64,000 bases of DNA. It comes from an uncultured Pseudomonadales bacterium (GTDB lineage Bacteria > Pseudomonadota > Gammaproteobacteria > Pseudomonadales > Balneatricaceae). The stretch's first letter is position 1. Every line of letters starts with the position of its first letter. The notes under the pieces were generated by a model, which was given only the letters and a program-made list of their open reading frames with translations, did not search any database and was not told the origin of the DNA. The translations under genes were made by a program, and so were the position numbers. The stretch spans positions 62,001 through 126,000 of the forward strand of contig CALSNA010000003.1 in NCBI GenBank assembly GCA_943787595.1. Direction: 5' to 3'. Below are positions 1 to 11,262 of this stretch, piece by piece.

Positions 1-1
1 C

Positions 2-391
2 TCAAGCAAACAACGCGACATCATCCGTTATGTACAAGGACTATTACACCTACAGGGTCGTCTAGCCAAACAACCTCAGATGTTAAAATTCATCGCAGAA
101 CAACTACAACATACCAAACAACAAGCACAATTGTTTCACACCACCCATGAGAATGTTGTAGCCAACATTGCAGACATTTATAGCAATACCTTAAGTAACT
201 TCCGCTTTCGTATCCAAGTCATCGGTAATTCCTTGTACCTGCAAAGTAGCTACAATACCAATAAAGTCCGAGCACTACTGATGGCAGGAATTCGTTCAGC
301 GACATTGTGGCGTCAGAAAGATGGTCGCTTATGGCATCTATTTCTGTGTCGTACTCGGTTGCAACAGAATATAACCGATCTATTATCGTAA
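2..391 (+). CDS. hflD: HflD-like protein, C-terminal part
   Basis: This is the 3' end of a gene that begins before the window; the frame is open from base 2. The C-terminal residues RIQVIGNSLYLQ and KVRALLMAGIRSATLW match the end of HflD (high-frequency lysogenization protein D), a membrane-associated helical protein. In E. coli it lies between mnmA and purB, and purB follows here after 44 bp, which supports the call. In E. coli HflD is known for binding phage lambda CII, and its normal cellular role is unclear. An internal ATG at 80 is probably not the true start, because family-like sequence (RYVQGLLHLQGRL) continues upstream of it. Confidence 0.85.
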   Translation, partial: SSKQRDIIRYVQGLLHLQGRLAKQPQMLKFIAEQLQHTKQQAQLFHTTHENVVANIADIYSNTLSNFRFRIQVIGNSLYLQSSYNTNKVRALLMAGIRSATLWRQKDGRLWHLFLCRTRLQQNITDLLS

Positions 392-420
392 CCATAATGG
401 TTTAAATGCATCAACTCTAA

Positions 421-1815
<1,395 letters not shown>

Positions 1816-2374
1816 TTATCTTGCCTTATGCACGAGCAAAAAAGCTGATTGGCTTTAAGAACAGTACAAAGAAAGTATGATAACCAACATGCATTCAGAT
1901 CTTCACAGTGATTATACAATTTATTCTATGGTAATCGGATTGATATCAGCAGATTTTTGCTGGACAACCATATCCGTGATGTGAAACTTATAACGCGATA
2001 ACGTTCTGGGTGAATACGATGGAACCACATACCACTTAATATATTTGCTATTCAGTCACTGACTACTTAAATAAAAAGCTTGAATCACCTTTTTTACGGA
2101 AAATGTGTCCAATTATTATTTTAAAAAACAGCTGATTTCTTGACTTTTTTATCGATAACTAAGAACATTATCAAACTAAAGCGCTTGATTCTGTAATCCC
2201 TACCGTAGTATGTGGCTAAAACCCAACCAGACATTTAGTTTAACTGCAAGCATCGCCACCTTTGCAGCATTGGATTGTTAATTACACAAATAATCCCAAT
2301 AAAATTAGTGGGTATGTGGTTGATTTTATAGCGCCCTTTAGTAAATGACTAATCACCGGTGGTAACCTGCTTTT
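1816..2374. other. intergenic gap, no gene recognised
   Basis: About 560 bp with stops in all frames and no recognisable protein remnant. It is AT-rich and probably eroded DNA plus the upstream region of the peptidase gene. No clear promoter or terminator was assigned. Confidence 0.5.
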
Positions 2375-3994
2375 ATGATGACTTGCAAGCAACTATGGCA
2401 ATATATAAAACAGCTCGATACCCGCTGTTTTGCCACACGCAAGATTTTATTATGGCAGCAAGCAGGGTCATGTCAATATAACATTCAGCCCTGGATACAG
2501 CGACTGGGGGCTATTATTGTTATCGGCCTCATCATAGGCATAGGAGCTTTTATTGCTTCTGACATAGAAGCCAGAAATTCTGCCAACGTTACCCGCCAAC
2601 AACTCTATAAGACCAAATTATTGATAGCAGATTGGCGCGATCAACTGAATAATCTGGCTACTACAGAGCAAGCACCACCGGACTCATTAAGTTCTTCGCT
2701 AGCCGCAGCAGACTCACTACTAGATACATTGGAATTCATATCGATTGATCCATTATTTGATCCAGAGGAAACGCGGGGGATAGTAAAGAATCGACAAACA
2801 CTCATTGACACCATTACCAGATTACAGCGACAACTGGAGCAAAGCAAAACTAGCCGTACTCAAGTGCAACAGCAGCTGTTGAGTCTGACAAAAGATCATA
2901 AAAAACTAGAAAATTTATTCACTGAAACTACACTCAGCAAAGAATCGTTACAACAGCAATATCAGGCGCTTGATGATCTAATGCAAACCAAGAGTAATAC
3001 GTTGAATGCCATACAACAAGATAACCAGCGGCAGCACCAAAAACTGATGAGTTACATTGGTCAAAACCATCAATCAAAATCCTCTGCAACATCTACCGAT
3101 GACATGAACTATGTTGTAGAACAGGTGGGGAAGCAAATTAACCAACATCAGGCACAGGCGAAACAGTTTAAAACATTAATAGAAACAGCGATACAATCAA
3201 TGGCACGCATCACCACCACTAACCCTGACCTAACTAATAACGATACAGCCTCTACAAAAGCTGCGTATAACACACTTGAACAATTAATCGAGCAAGTTGA
3301 AACCGTTCAATTAAGACAGTCTAATGCCCTAGCAAGCCTGAATCAGTGGATAGAAGGCGTGTTAACAAACAACCAAACCATAATGACGATGACAGGAATT
3401 GAGCTGGAGCAATTAGTGGATAAAACTACCATGGCTAAAGGAGTTGGAGGCCCTTATAAACCAGTAGAAGAGAAAAATCCAACAACGAGAATTAATAATT
3501 TACATTTCAATCTGGAAAAAATTGAAAACTCATTAAAACGCTTGCAGCAATACAAAACTGCCTTTGAATGTCTGCCTCTGCGTACACCAGTTGACCACTA
3601 CCGGCTTACCAGTCATTTCGGTATGCGAAAAGATCCATTCAATAATAAACAAGCCATGCACAATGGCATTGATATGGCTGCCAGAATTGGCACCCAGATT
3701 TATGCTCCTGCAGCCGGTACTGTAGCAAGGGTATTTAATAATGGTGGCTACGGTAACTTCCTTGAAATCAAGCACTCATGTGGTGTAATTACTCGCTATG
3801 GACATCTGCAAAAAGTCTTGGTTGAAGTAGGCCAAACAATCACATTTAACCAGCCTGTTGCAACCATTGGCAACAGTGGTCGCAGCACAGGTGCCCACTT
3901 ACACTATGAAATATTGCTGAATCAACAACCACAGAATCCGATCCATTTTATTAATGCAGGTAGGTATGTGTTTAAAAACACATCTATCCACTAG
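2375..3994 (+). CDS. membrane-anchored M23-family peptidase with coiled coil
   Basis: This is a putative peptidoglycan endopeptidase of the M23 (LytM) family, or a catalytically active amidase activator of that fold. A short cytoplasmic N-terminus is followed by one membrane segment at about residues 45-62 (GAIIVIGLIIGIGAFIA). A long Gln-rich coiled-coil region covers roughly 90-400, and the C-terminal M23 domain lies at about 410-530. Zinc ligands are visible as HNGIDMA (His about 429, Asp about 433) and HLHYEI (His about 508 and 510), so the active site looks complete. The bactofilin gene starts 62 bp downstream on the same strand. M23-bactofilin pairs are common in cell-shape control, so the two probably act together on the wall. 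The overall plan resembles EnvC/MepM-type proteins, but I cannot name the orthologue. Confidence 0.88.
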   Translation: MMTCKQLWQYIKQLDTRCFATRKILLWQQAGSCQYNIQPWIQRLGAIIVIGLIIGIGAFIASDIEARNSANVTRQQLYKTKLLIADWRDQLNNLATTEQAPPDSLSSSLAAADSLLDTLEFISIDPLFDPEETRGIVKNRQTLIDTITRLQRQLEQSKTSRTQVQQQLLSLTKDHKKLENLFTETTLSKESLQQQYQALDDLMQTKSNTLNAIQQDNQRQHQKLMSYIGQNHQSKSSATSTDDMNYVVEQVGKQINQHQAQAKQFKTLIETAIQSMARITTTNPDLTNNDTASTKAAYNTLEQLIEQVETVQLRQSNALASLNQWIEGVLTNNQTIMTMTGIELEQLVDKTTMAKGVGGPYKPVEEKNPTTRINNLHFNLEKIENSLKRLQQYKTAFECLPLRTPVDHYRLTSHFGMRKDPFNNKQAMHNGIDMAARIGTQIYAPAAGTVARVFNNGGYGNFLEIKHSCGVITRYGHLQKVLVEVGQTITFNQPVATIGNSGRSTGAHLHYEILLNQQPQNPIHFINAGRYVFKNTSIH

Positions 3995-4056
3995 CAAAAT
4001 CGTTACCTAATAAATAATTTATTTGCCGATTAAGTCACTTATAAAGAGCAATAAAA

Positions 4057-4506
4057 ATGACAAGATTACTTAAGAAAGATGTCACAAAATCACTTTCTGT
4101 GATGGGAAAAAACGTTGTTATTACTGGTAATATCCATACTGATGGTATTTTTCAACTAGATGGCGAGTTAGTCGGTGACTTTCATGGAAAGTCACTAGCT
4201 ATTGGTGAAAGTGGGTCTATTAAAGGCAATATCCAAGTCAATACTCTACAGAATAATGGTCGCATAGACGGTTCAGTATGGGCTAGACAAGCTACTTTTG
4301 CTGGCTGTGGCAAAATAAATGGTGATGTACACTACTGTGAATTGCATATTGAGAATGGTTGTCTCATCAACGGCAGTTACCAGAATATCACCACAGAACA
4401 ACTCTCTGAAAAACTTGATATCAAAAAAAATAGTGTTAAGTCACCTGTTGCACTACCGAGTAAGCCATCAGTCCTACAGAAAAAATCACAATTAACTGGA
4501 ACCTAG
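4057..4506 (+). CDS. bactofilin (polymer-forming cytoskeletal protein)
   Basis: Bactofilins polymerise without nucleotides into filaments that recruit cell-wall enzymes and help set cell shape. This 149-residue protein has the expected repetitive beta-helix core (about residues 15-115), with GNIHTDGIFQLDGELVGDF, GSIKGNIQVNTLQNNGRIDG and GCGKINGDV as successive turns. The ends are short and disordered, and the Lys/Ser/Pro-rich C-terminal tail is typical. It directly follows an M23 peptidase gene, the usual partner, and the two are probably an operon. Confidence 0.92.
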   Translation: MTRLLKKDVTKSLSVMGKNVVITGNIHTDGIFQLDGELVGDFHGKSLAIGESGSIKGNIQVNTLQNNGRIDGSVWARQATFAGCGKINGDVHYCELHIENGCLINGSYQNITTEQLSEKLDIKKNSVKSPVALPSKPSVLQKKSQLTGT

Positions 4507-4848
4507 CCAATTGGCATAGAAAGTTGGTCTCAATTTTAATATTAAACTCTGATACGATAACAAAATAGTGAAGCATTATGCCTGGGGATGCTGACAACGT
4601 CTTAATATGTAGTGTACTGTGTTCCTACGCACGATTATAGATACAGTAATTTTTTATAAGCATCAGAAGTAATCACCGAGATCCATTCTTTCTATTCCGC
4701 AACATGACGTATGAACCCACTGCCGTAAAACATGACTACATCAGCTCGGCAAGCTATATCAGTTATGGAATGAAGAAGCGATTACTTGTTTGATGACTGA
4801 ATACTTTCCCTGACTCAATCGAACAAACCGGAAATTCCCTTAATACAG
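4507..4848. other. intergenic gap, no gene recognised
   Basis: About 340 bp between the bactofilin gene and the convergent wreck of the deo locus. No open frame or remnant was recognised. Confidence 0.4.
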
Positions 4849-5395
4849 TTACAAACCAAATCTGGTGTTTATAAAGCCGATACTACTGTTAGACGGCCAA
4901 TTAAATGCCAAACCATTAAAAATCTCACAAGCTGTGCCATGTAACAGTGGTTCCAAACCTAAGTGACAGACAATAGTCTGCTCACCAAGATTACCCACCT
5001 TGACCAATGGTCCAGGGACTACTGACACCTGTTCACACATATGATCAGAACCAAACCCAGTGGTATCGAAACCATGATCTAATAAGGTGGGTGCTATAGG
5101 TGAAGTGATTAAATCACAGCAATTAGCGATGCGTTGAAAGTTATATGGCCAGTTACCAATAAACGGTCGAGCAATAACATGGGCAATATGAAAAGGTTCA
5201 ATGAACTGCTTAACCAATTTACAAAGATCATATGATCTTTGTAAACCAAATATATCTTCATGAGCAGTGATCTGGAATACCGAATCGTCTGATGAGTCAG
5301 CCTCTACGTAAATGTTCCAGCCCATATTCACGAATCACTTCAGTACCTGAAGCATGACAATTGGCAAGGGTGCTGTCGTCAGCCAGCCTTCAAGT
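4849..5395 (-). pseudogene. deoB: phosphopentomutase remnant
   Basis: Phosphopentomutase interconverts ribose-1-phosphate and ribose-5-phosphate in nucleoside breakdown. Recognisable pieces in order on the minus strand are NCHASGTEVIREYGLEH (frameshifted upstream part), then DSVFQITAHEDIFGLQR and HVIARPFIGNWPYNFQR in one frame, joined directly to a C-terminal piece GSDHMCEQVSVVPGPL and KVGNLGEQT. The N-terminal metal-binding part and a large central segment are gone, so the 160-residue open frame is a deletion product, not a working enzyme (the family is about 400 residues). It lies downstream of the deoA remnant in the same orientation, as in deo operons. A perfect 28-bp palindrome sits within it. 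Confidence 0.85.
5218..5245. repeat. perfect 28-bp palindrome without spacer
   Basis: Two 14-base arms (left arm tttacaaagatcat) meet with no loop inside the deoB remnant. In frame it encodes part of the expected QRSYDLCKL stretch, so it may be a chance or mutational product in former coding sequence. Confidence 0.8.
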
Positions 5396-5399
5396 TAAC

Positions 5400-6490
5400 C
5401 ATGGTTAAACCAGAACAGCTATATGACCATACGGTGCCGAAACTGGTATTATCAGAAGCGTTTGGGGCAAATAATCAGTCACGTATTCTAGAAAATCAGT
5501 TGGTCCACCAAGTACCTTAATCATGCGACCAAAAATATTAGCAGCTACGCCAGAATATAAAACCTTCTTGACCGCAGCAAGTGGCACCTGATAATTTTGT
5601 TGCAAACCACTCATTTGTACCATGTGATCAGCCAGTCTAAGGATCAACTGACGCAGACGCTGATCTGTCGAAGGGGCTTGTAGCTGTAATAGAAAATCAA
5701 CGCGTTCTTACACTTAAACTGCATTGCAAACACTGTGGCCTAATACATGATTCATGTCAGTAATCAGACATCGTACAGGGACACTAACGCTAGTGGATAG
5801 TGTAGCAATGCTATCTGACAATGTCCTAGCCGTGGATAAGTCAGCAACAAAGGTACCATGACCCGTTATGATATCCATAACCAACCTATCCACACCACTG
5901 GCCAATTTATTGGAAAGTATGGACGCTGTGATCAGATCAATAAACTCAACCGTAGCCGCTGTATCACGAATTGCATACAGGCACTGATCAACTGGCGCGA
6001 ATTATTTGGCCCGGTCAATAATAGCACATTCCACCTGTTGTACTACTCGACGAAAATACTCTGAGTCCGACAATGCCTGATAACCGGAAATACGATCCAA
6101 TTTGTCCAGTGCTCTACCTGTATGCCCTAGCCCGAGACCAAAAATCATTGGCACATAACACCCACAAGCTGCCGCAATAGGAGCTAGCATCGAGCTAACT
6201 TTATCACCAACACTTCCTGTAGAGTGCTTATCAACCACTAGACCATCCAAATTTAGATCACGCCATTGCAATCAAGTACCAGAATTCATCATATTCAGAG
6301 TCAAATTGACCCGTTCAGATTGAGTCATGCACCGGTTAAATAAAGTCATAGCAAAAGTACCTAACTGGGCATCACTGATGCCTGCTATTAGTAATGCCAC
6401 CCACCATAAGCTGAATTTCTGCTACAGTCAGTTCCTGACTATCAGGTTTTCTGCGAATCACTTATTGTGGTAAATATGTCATTAACAGTA
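5400..6490 (-). pseudogene. deoA: thymidine phosphorylase remnant
   Basis: Thymidine phosphorylase splits thymidine into thymine and deoxyribose-1-phosphate. Family signatures survive in pieces: VIRRKPDSQELTVAEIQLM (N-terminal), VVDKHSTGSVGDKVSSMLAP (phosphate-binding region, canonical GGVGDK reads GSVGDK), GLGLGHTGRALDKLD, ASGVDRLVMDI and VPVRCLITDMNHVLGHSVCN. Stops and frameshifts separate them, for example between 6002 and 5905 and again after 5714. The reading direction and order fit a former minus-strand deo operon with deoB downstream. Confidence 0.92.
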
Positions 6491-6557
6491 CCGGTTTAAG
6501 TGAATTTGGCATGAACTGCCACATCAAATCAGAATCTAGAAGTGAAAATCAAACGAA

Positions 6558-8054
6558 TCACTTATCTTCTTCACTGACTATAGATATTGTTGATGGCTGC
6601 ATATCAAGTGAGTGCGTTTCATATTCAAAGTGGACCGATTCCAACACTGGCATTTGCTTGCTCACTTTGTTCGATAGCTGGGTAAACCGTTCCACTTTTC
6701 CATGTAAACCCTGATGTCCTGTTATAGCAGTAACACAATCATTATATTTATTTTTAGCAGCATTTAAGGTGGTGCCTAATCCCTTAAGGCGATTAGCTAC
6801 AATGCATACTGAATTATACACATCGCCTGCTTTTTGGCTGATTTCACGAGCTTCAGTATTGCTCTGTTCTAACATCCATAAGTTTGCCACAGTGCGTAAG
6901 ATAGGGATAAGTGTTGTATGAGAAACCAAAACGATATTTTTATCAAAACCATATGTAAACAGGTCTTTATTATATTTTAGTGCTTCGATAAAAGACGGCT
7001 CGATTGGCATAAACAATAGAATAAAACCTGGGCTGTGGACACCGATGAGATTGATGTAGTCTTTACTGGCTAAGTCATCAATATGATTTTTTACTGATTT
7101 AACATGCTCTTTCATCGCTTGTTTTTGATCTAATTCAGTTTCTGCTGAAACAGCACGATCATATGCGAGCAGAGAAACCTTGCTGTCAATAACGATGTGT
7201 TTTTTTCCAGGCAGCTTAATAAGATAATCTGTTCGTTTGTGATCACCGTTCTGATCTCTGAATGAAGCTTGCTTCTCATAATGAGTATTTTCAATCAAAC
7301 CACTCATTTCCAATGTTCTTTCCAGTTGCGCTTCTCCCCAAGCACCCCGTTGCTGTGAACTACCTTTGAGTGCTGACGTTAGATTAGTGGCTTCATCACT
7401 CATTTTTAACCCAATTTGCATGACTTTACTTATTTCTTTCTCAAGGCTAGTATTCCCTTTTATAGTCTCTGTATGTACTTCGTTAACCCGTTTCTGGAAG
7501 TCATCGATTTTTTTTTGCAGAGGTTCAATTAATGTGCCCACACTTTCTTTATTTTGTGCATTTAAAGTTTGTTGTCCTTCCTTAATGATCTCTTTAGAAA
7601 CAAGCTTGAATTGATTCTTCAAATCAGTTTTTTGTTGTTCAAATTGGTGTTTTAACTCCTTTAACTTATCCTTTTCTGCATTTAATTTTACTTGCTGCTC
7701 ACGAATATCCCCTTTGAGTATAGTAGTATCTTTGCTGGCTTGATTTAGCTTGTTATGTAAAGTCTCAATAGTTTCCCTATCTTTTAAGATTTGTTGGGAT
7801 TGCAAAGTATGTCCGCTTTCCAGTGCTGCCTTGGCAGATAAAAGGCTTTTGACTTGATTTTGTTCATCCATCAATTGCGTCTGTAATTGTTGTTTCTCAG
7901 CCTTGAGTGCTGAAACCATTTCCAGAGATGTCTGCAAACCTTGCCGATAATAACGGCGATTGATAACAAAAGTTAAAGTTCCAATCAATACCATAAAGAA
8001 CACCAGCACCAGCACCAGCACCAGCACAATCATAGTCTGTGCATCCATAGCCAC
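6558..8054 (-). CDS. rmuC: DNA recombination protein RmuC
   Basis: RmuC is a membrane-anchored protein with a restriction-endonuclease-like fold that limits inversions at short inverted repeats. The 498-residue protein begins with one membrane segment (about residues 8-30), followed by a long coiled coil (about 40-210). The RmuC core follows, with QRGAWGEAQLERTLEMSGL, the putative nuclease-core stretch DYLIKLPGKKHIVIDSKVSL, and FMPIEPSFIEALK. The frame is intact although pseudogenes lie on both sides. The membrane segment contains an LVLVLVLV run encoded by a hexanucleotide repeat at 8001-8027. Its survival inside a decayed operon suggests it is under selection. Confidence 0.95.
   Translation of the reverse strand: MAMDAQTMIVLVLVLVLVFFMVLIGTLTFVINRRYYRQGLQTSLEMVSALKAEKQQLQTQLMDEQNQVKSLLSAKAALESGHTLQSQQILKDRETIETLHNKLNQASKDTTILKGDIREQQVKLNAEKDKLKELKHQFEQQKTDLKNQFKLVSKEIIKEGQQTLNAQNKESVGTLIEPLQKKIDDFQKRVNEVHTETIKGNTSLEKEISKVMQIGLKMSDEATNLTSALKGSSQQRGAWGEAQLERTLEMSGLIENTHYEKQASFRDQNGDHKRTDYLIKLPGKKHIVIDSKVSLLAYDRAVSAETELDQKQAMKEHVKSVKNHIDDLASKDYINLIGVHSPGFILLFMPIEPSFIEALKYNKDLFTYGFDKNIVLVSHTTLIPILRTVANLWMLEQSNTEAREISQKAGDVYNSVCIVANRLKGLGTTLNAAKNKYNDCVTAITGHQGLHGKVERFTQLSNKVSKQMPVLESVHFEYETHSLDMQPSTISIVSEEDK
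8001..8027. repeat. hexanucleotide tandem repeat in rmuC
   Basis: Four and a half copies of CACCAG encode alternating Leu-Val in the RmuC membrane anchor. Copy-number change would keep the frame and only lengthen or shorten the anchor. Confidence 0.85.
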
Positions 8055-8069
8055 CCTCTTATAATAATT

Positions 8070-8770
8070 ATAATGCTTTATATTGAGCCAGATACCCAGT
8101 CAATAGGGACTGCATGGCATTGATAGCCTTAGCAGCAGACGTAATGGTATGTTCATGACTTAATGGAATTGCCGTCATCTGCATGATTAGTAGTTATGGA
8201 CAGAGCAACAATACGCACCGCATAGGGACAATTTATTTTGCCGGGCAACCTCACACATGAGTCCAGATAACTGTACATCATAAACATTAACCATATTGAC
8301 AAAGCGGGCATTAACCTGAACGCCAAACAATGGAAGCTGACCTGTCATATTGATATCGGTCAGCCTCCATTATTTGGCCAGGTCCTACTTCATGTAATAA
8401 GCTACCGGCTGCATTGGTTAACACCAACGATTCAAAACCAATAGCCTCTAAAGTCCGTATGGGAACAAACATACAATGGCATGGCCGTTCTCATAATAAT
8501 GCATTTTTCCTTGCAACACAGCTACTCGAACAACACCTACATACACCACCCAACATCAATCGTCTGGCATGGCTAACCAAACCTGCGGTGGAAAAGCCTA
8601 GTAATTTGCAAAATTCAATACTGACAAAGCGTTCAGCATAGTTTACGAAAGCACTCAAACCAGAATCCAATACCAAAACAATCGGAAGCTTAAAGCCAGA
8701 TGTTCGATCCGCTATTACCTGTTTACAAGCAGATACTGCATGCACTATGGATACTCCGGACCAAAAGAAT
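8070..8770 (-). pseudogene. purine nucleoside phosphorylase remnant
   Basis: This was a purine nucleoside phosphorylase of the inosine/guanosine type. The N-terminal part reads CKQVIADRTSGFKLPIVLVL then DSGLSAF (canonical GSGLG, here DSGL) and GLVSHARRLMLGG. The C-terminal end reads SHEHTITSAAKAINAMQSLL. The middle is frameshifted and interrupted by stops. The gene lies immediately upstream of rmuC on the minus strand and downstream of the cytidine deaminase remnant, consistent with one former nucleoside-catabolism operon. Confidence 0.88.
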
Positions 8771-8789
8771 GAAGTAGTAGATTATGACA

Positions 8790-9198
8790 ATTCATGCGGT
8801 GCTGCACGGCAACCGGTGAATATAGCACCACCTGGGTATCAACACTGGATAATTCCCTGATACATTGTCGAAAACCTCCACAGAGAGTAAGTCCGTTAAC
8901 ATCTCAGATCATAATCCAGGCACTTTTGATGCACTGCTCTCACGCCAGAACCGTGGCAACGATAGCTGCAGTTTCAGCACAATGGACCATGAGATAGCAG
9001 ACATTTACCACATTACAACCAGCATAACAATGATCTTGTGAAGTAACCACCAGTGCGGCTACCGGATAGCCTAAATAGGAAATATAAGCCCCTTGCATAG
9101 CGCTATGAACCCGATTAATCAGTTCGATATGTATTCACACCCTCTGTAACGTCCAGCATAGATTGCTTTGTCAATCGACTTAGTGACTCGTGTTTCAT
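8790..9198 (-). pseudogene. cdd: cytidine deaminase remnant
   Basis: Cytidine deaminase converts cytidine to uridine with a catalytic zinc. An ATG at 9198 follows a GGAG-type ribosome site, but the frame soon breaks. Further along, in another frame, AYISYLGYPVAALVV and GCNVVNVCYLMVHCAETAAI match the family (canonical GCNVENASY and CAE). The zinc-binding His/Cys and catalytic Glu in HCAE can still be read, but the second zinc motif PCxxC was not found and stops interrupt the gene. Short spacing to its neighbours supports a former operon. Confidence 0.85.
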
Positions 9199-9234
9199 TA
9201 TAATTTTATGCTCCTTATTAGACAGGGTAAACCC

Positions 9235-10660
9235 GATTTTAAATCAGTCTCCATAAGGCATCCAAATATTTTTTACTTCTATGGCCTGCCAATTGTTCGG
9301 CCAGATTTACCTTATTGCCAACAACCAGATTGATAACGCCATCAGGAATATTGGATATAGCCAAAAATTGCATCAAGTCCAAGGCCAACAAAGCATGCGT
9401 TCTGGGCATACTAAACCCAGAACCCCAACCGGTTCATAAAGCCAAAGTGATTGATCGGGAAGATACCTGATGCACTGCCCCTTCAACCTACATAAGTAAA
9501 TAAGCGACTAATTATAGCCTCTACTTCAGCCACAGCTGAATCATGCTGAATTCCACAAAGTACCTGCAGGCACCGACACCAGTCAGCCTGGCTTTTGGCT
9601 AAATTTTCTGCCAGATAATATAGAGTCTGTGCTCTTAGGTGGCCACTTTGCTGATCCTAAACTACTGATGCCTTTACAGCGGCTGTCACTGTATTGCGTA
9701 TATCCTTGCGATTACCAGACCCCACGTAACCTGCCCGTTCTCCTGTGGCATTATAATTAGTATAACTATGACTAGAATCAGATTGTACCTAGCGGCCTAC
9801 TACATAGAATTTCACGGTGTGGTCAATGCCCTCTGGTAAAGTTAATGGAGTTTTAGACGGTTTGGTAACCGATTCCAATAATGGCTTCTGTGGCTTAAGC
9901 GATGCTGGTTTAAGGTATTCTGTAAAGCCCTTTGAATACCGTCACGGACAAACACAGATACTAGATGCAAGACCATAACGAGTATTATTGGCTAGAATAG
10001 CTGCTTCTGCCTGGTTTGTGATAGTCATAGTTATTAGCACTGGATCAAAAATTTCCTCCTGTACTAGTAGATGGCCAGTTTGAACACCAGTAATATAAGG
10101 CGGGAGGCTAATAATAGCCTTAGGCGGGACAAATTTTGTTCAATTGGTATCATTCATCACCTTCAGGCAAACTCTGCTCTACCAAACTGACAATGCGTTG
10201 CTGCTGTGCTGGGGTCACCAAAGCACCGATATCAATAAATTTATCCAGGGGATCACCAACACGCAGTCTCCTCATATGCCGCTTAATTTTCTCCAGTAGC
10301 TGTGTTGATACCGCAGCCTGCACCAAAAGGCGTGAACCAGCACAACAAACCTCACCCTGATTAAACCAGATAGAGCCCGCCACCACCCTAGATAACAGAA
10401 TCCAGATCAACATCATCAAACACGATAACAGCCAACTTGCTTCCCAGTTCAAGGATCAGCTTTTTATACCAGACGGCAATGGCACGGTAAATCTGACACC
10501 CTACCTCAGTTGAACCTGTAAAGGCAACCTCATCCACATCTGGATGTACTGCTAAAGCTGCATCTGTTGCACATGCACCAGTGATGATATTGATTACACC
10601 ATCAGGAGCGCTGGTTTTAGCACGACAGTATTTATCATAGCCAATACTGAACTGGCCCTC
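9235..10660 (-). pseudogene. aldehyde dehydrogenase remnant, two tandem modules
   Basis: On the minus strand the upstream module keeps APDGVINIITG, HPDVDEVAFTGSTEVG, LILELGSKLAVIVFDDVDLD and WFNQGEVCCAGSRLLVQ (catalytic Cys region). It continues to EEIFDPVLITMTI, NNTRYGLASS and a YLKP-type end. A second module follows: AQTLYYLAENLAKSQADW, EPVGVLGLVCP, then IPDGVINLVVGNKVNLAEQL near 9250-9350. Many stops and frameshifts separate these. Paired aldehyde dehydrogenases occur beside deoC, cdd and deoA in some proteobacteria, where they would oxidise the acetaldehyde from deoxyribose-phosphate. Whether this was one fused gene or two adjacent genes cannot be decided by eye. The first 100-150 residues of the upstream module are missing. 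Confidence 0.85.
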
Positions 10661-10925
10661 GTGCATGCCGTTTTTAAAGATATACCTGGCTGAGCCAGAC
10701 ACCATGCCTAGCAGCAACACGATCACAAAAGTGCTATTGAGCAATATAATGATGATATCGACCATGGTCAGGGTTCGGGGTAGTGGTTTACTGGCGTTCC
10801 TGTCTTTCGATCCGCCGCTGAAGCTGGTTCTTTTTGATCAGCGCCCGGCAGGTCACCTGGATCATCATCAGCAATGCCGCGATAAATTGGTGTATGACAT
10901 CCAGAAAATCAAGTCATGATATCTA
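10660..10925 (-). other. foreign-looking fragment abutting the ALDH remnant
   Basis: This patch looks less AT-rich than its surroundings and sits where the N-terminus of the aldehyde dehydrogenase should be. On the minus strand it holds two short stretches: a 40-residue piece containing FLDVIHQFIAALLMMIQVTC and ending RRIERQERQ, and a later hydrophobic piece VDIIIILLNSTFVIVLLLG followed by SARYIFKNGMHEGQ. I do not recognise either. It looks like the edge of an insertion or rearrangement. Confidence 0.4.
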
Positions 10926-11262
10926 TCTTAGAGCCGCAAGGCTAGATTGATTTCAAACATATGTGGGATGCTAGTTGTCCATTTAACAACAACTTTACAC
11001 ATACCCTGCCGACAAGTGGACTAGATAAGGCTCTAGATGATTCGCAGCTATGGGCCTTAATCTGCGGTCACTTTTGATTACAGGTAATTTGGTAGATATG
11101 ATAGTCAGTAAGAATAAAACTGGTGGGCCTATTTCATCTAGACAGGAGCCTGTTTTCCGATCTATTGGCCCCATCTGATGGTTAAATAGTACTGAGTAAT
11201 AAATTGTTTTTATTCACAAAAGAAATCTCAGAAGCCTGCTTCTCAAGAAGATTATCATTTTT
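10926..11262. other. gap, no gene recognised
   Basis: About 340 bp with no open frame. If a deoC once headed the locus it should be near here, but I see no trace of it. Confidence 0.4.
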
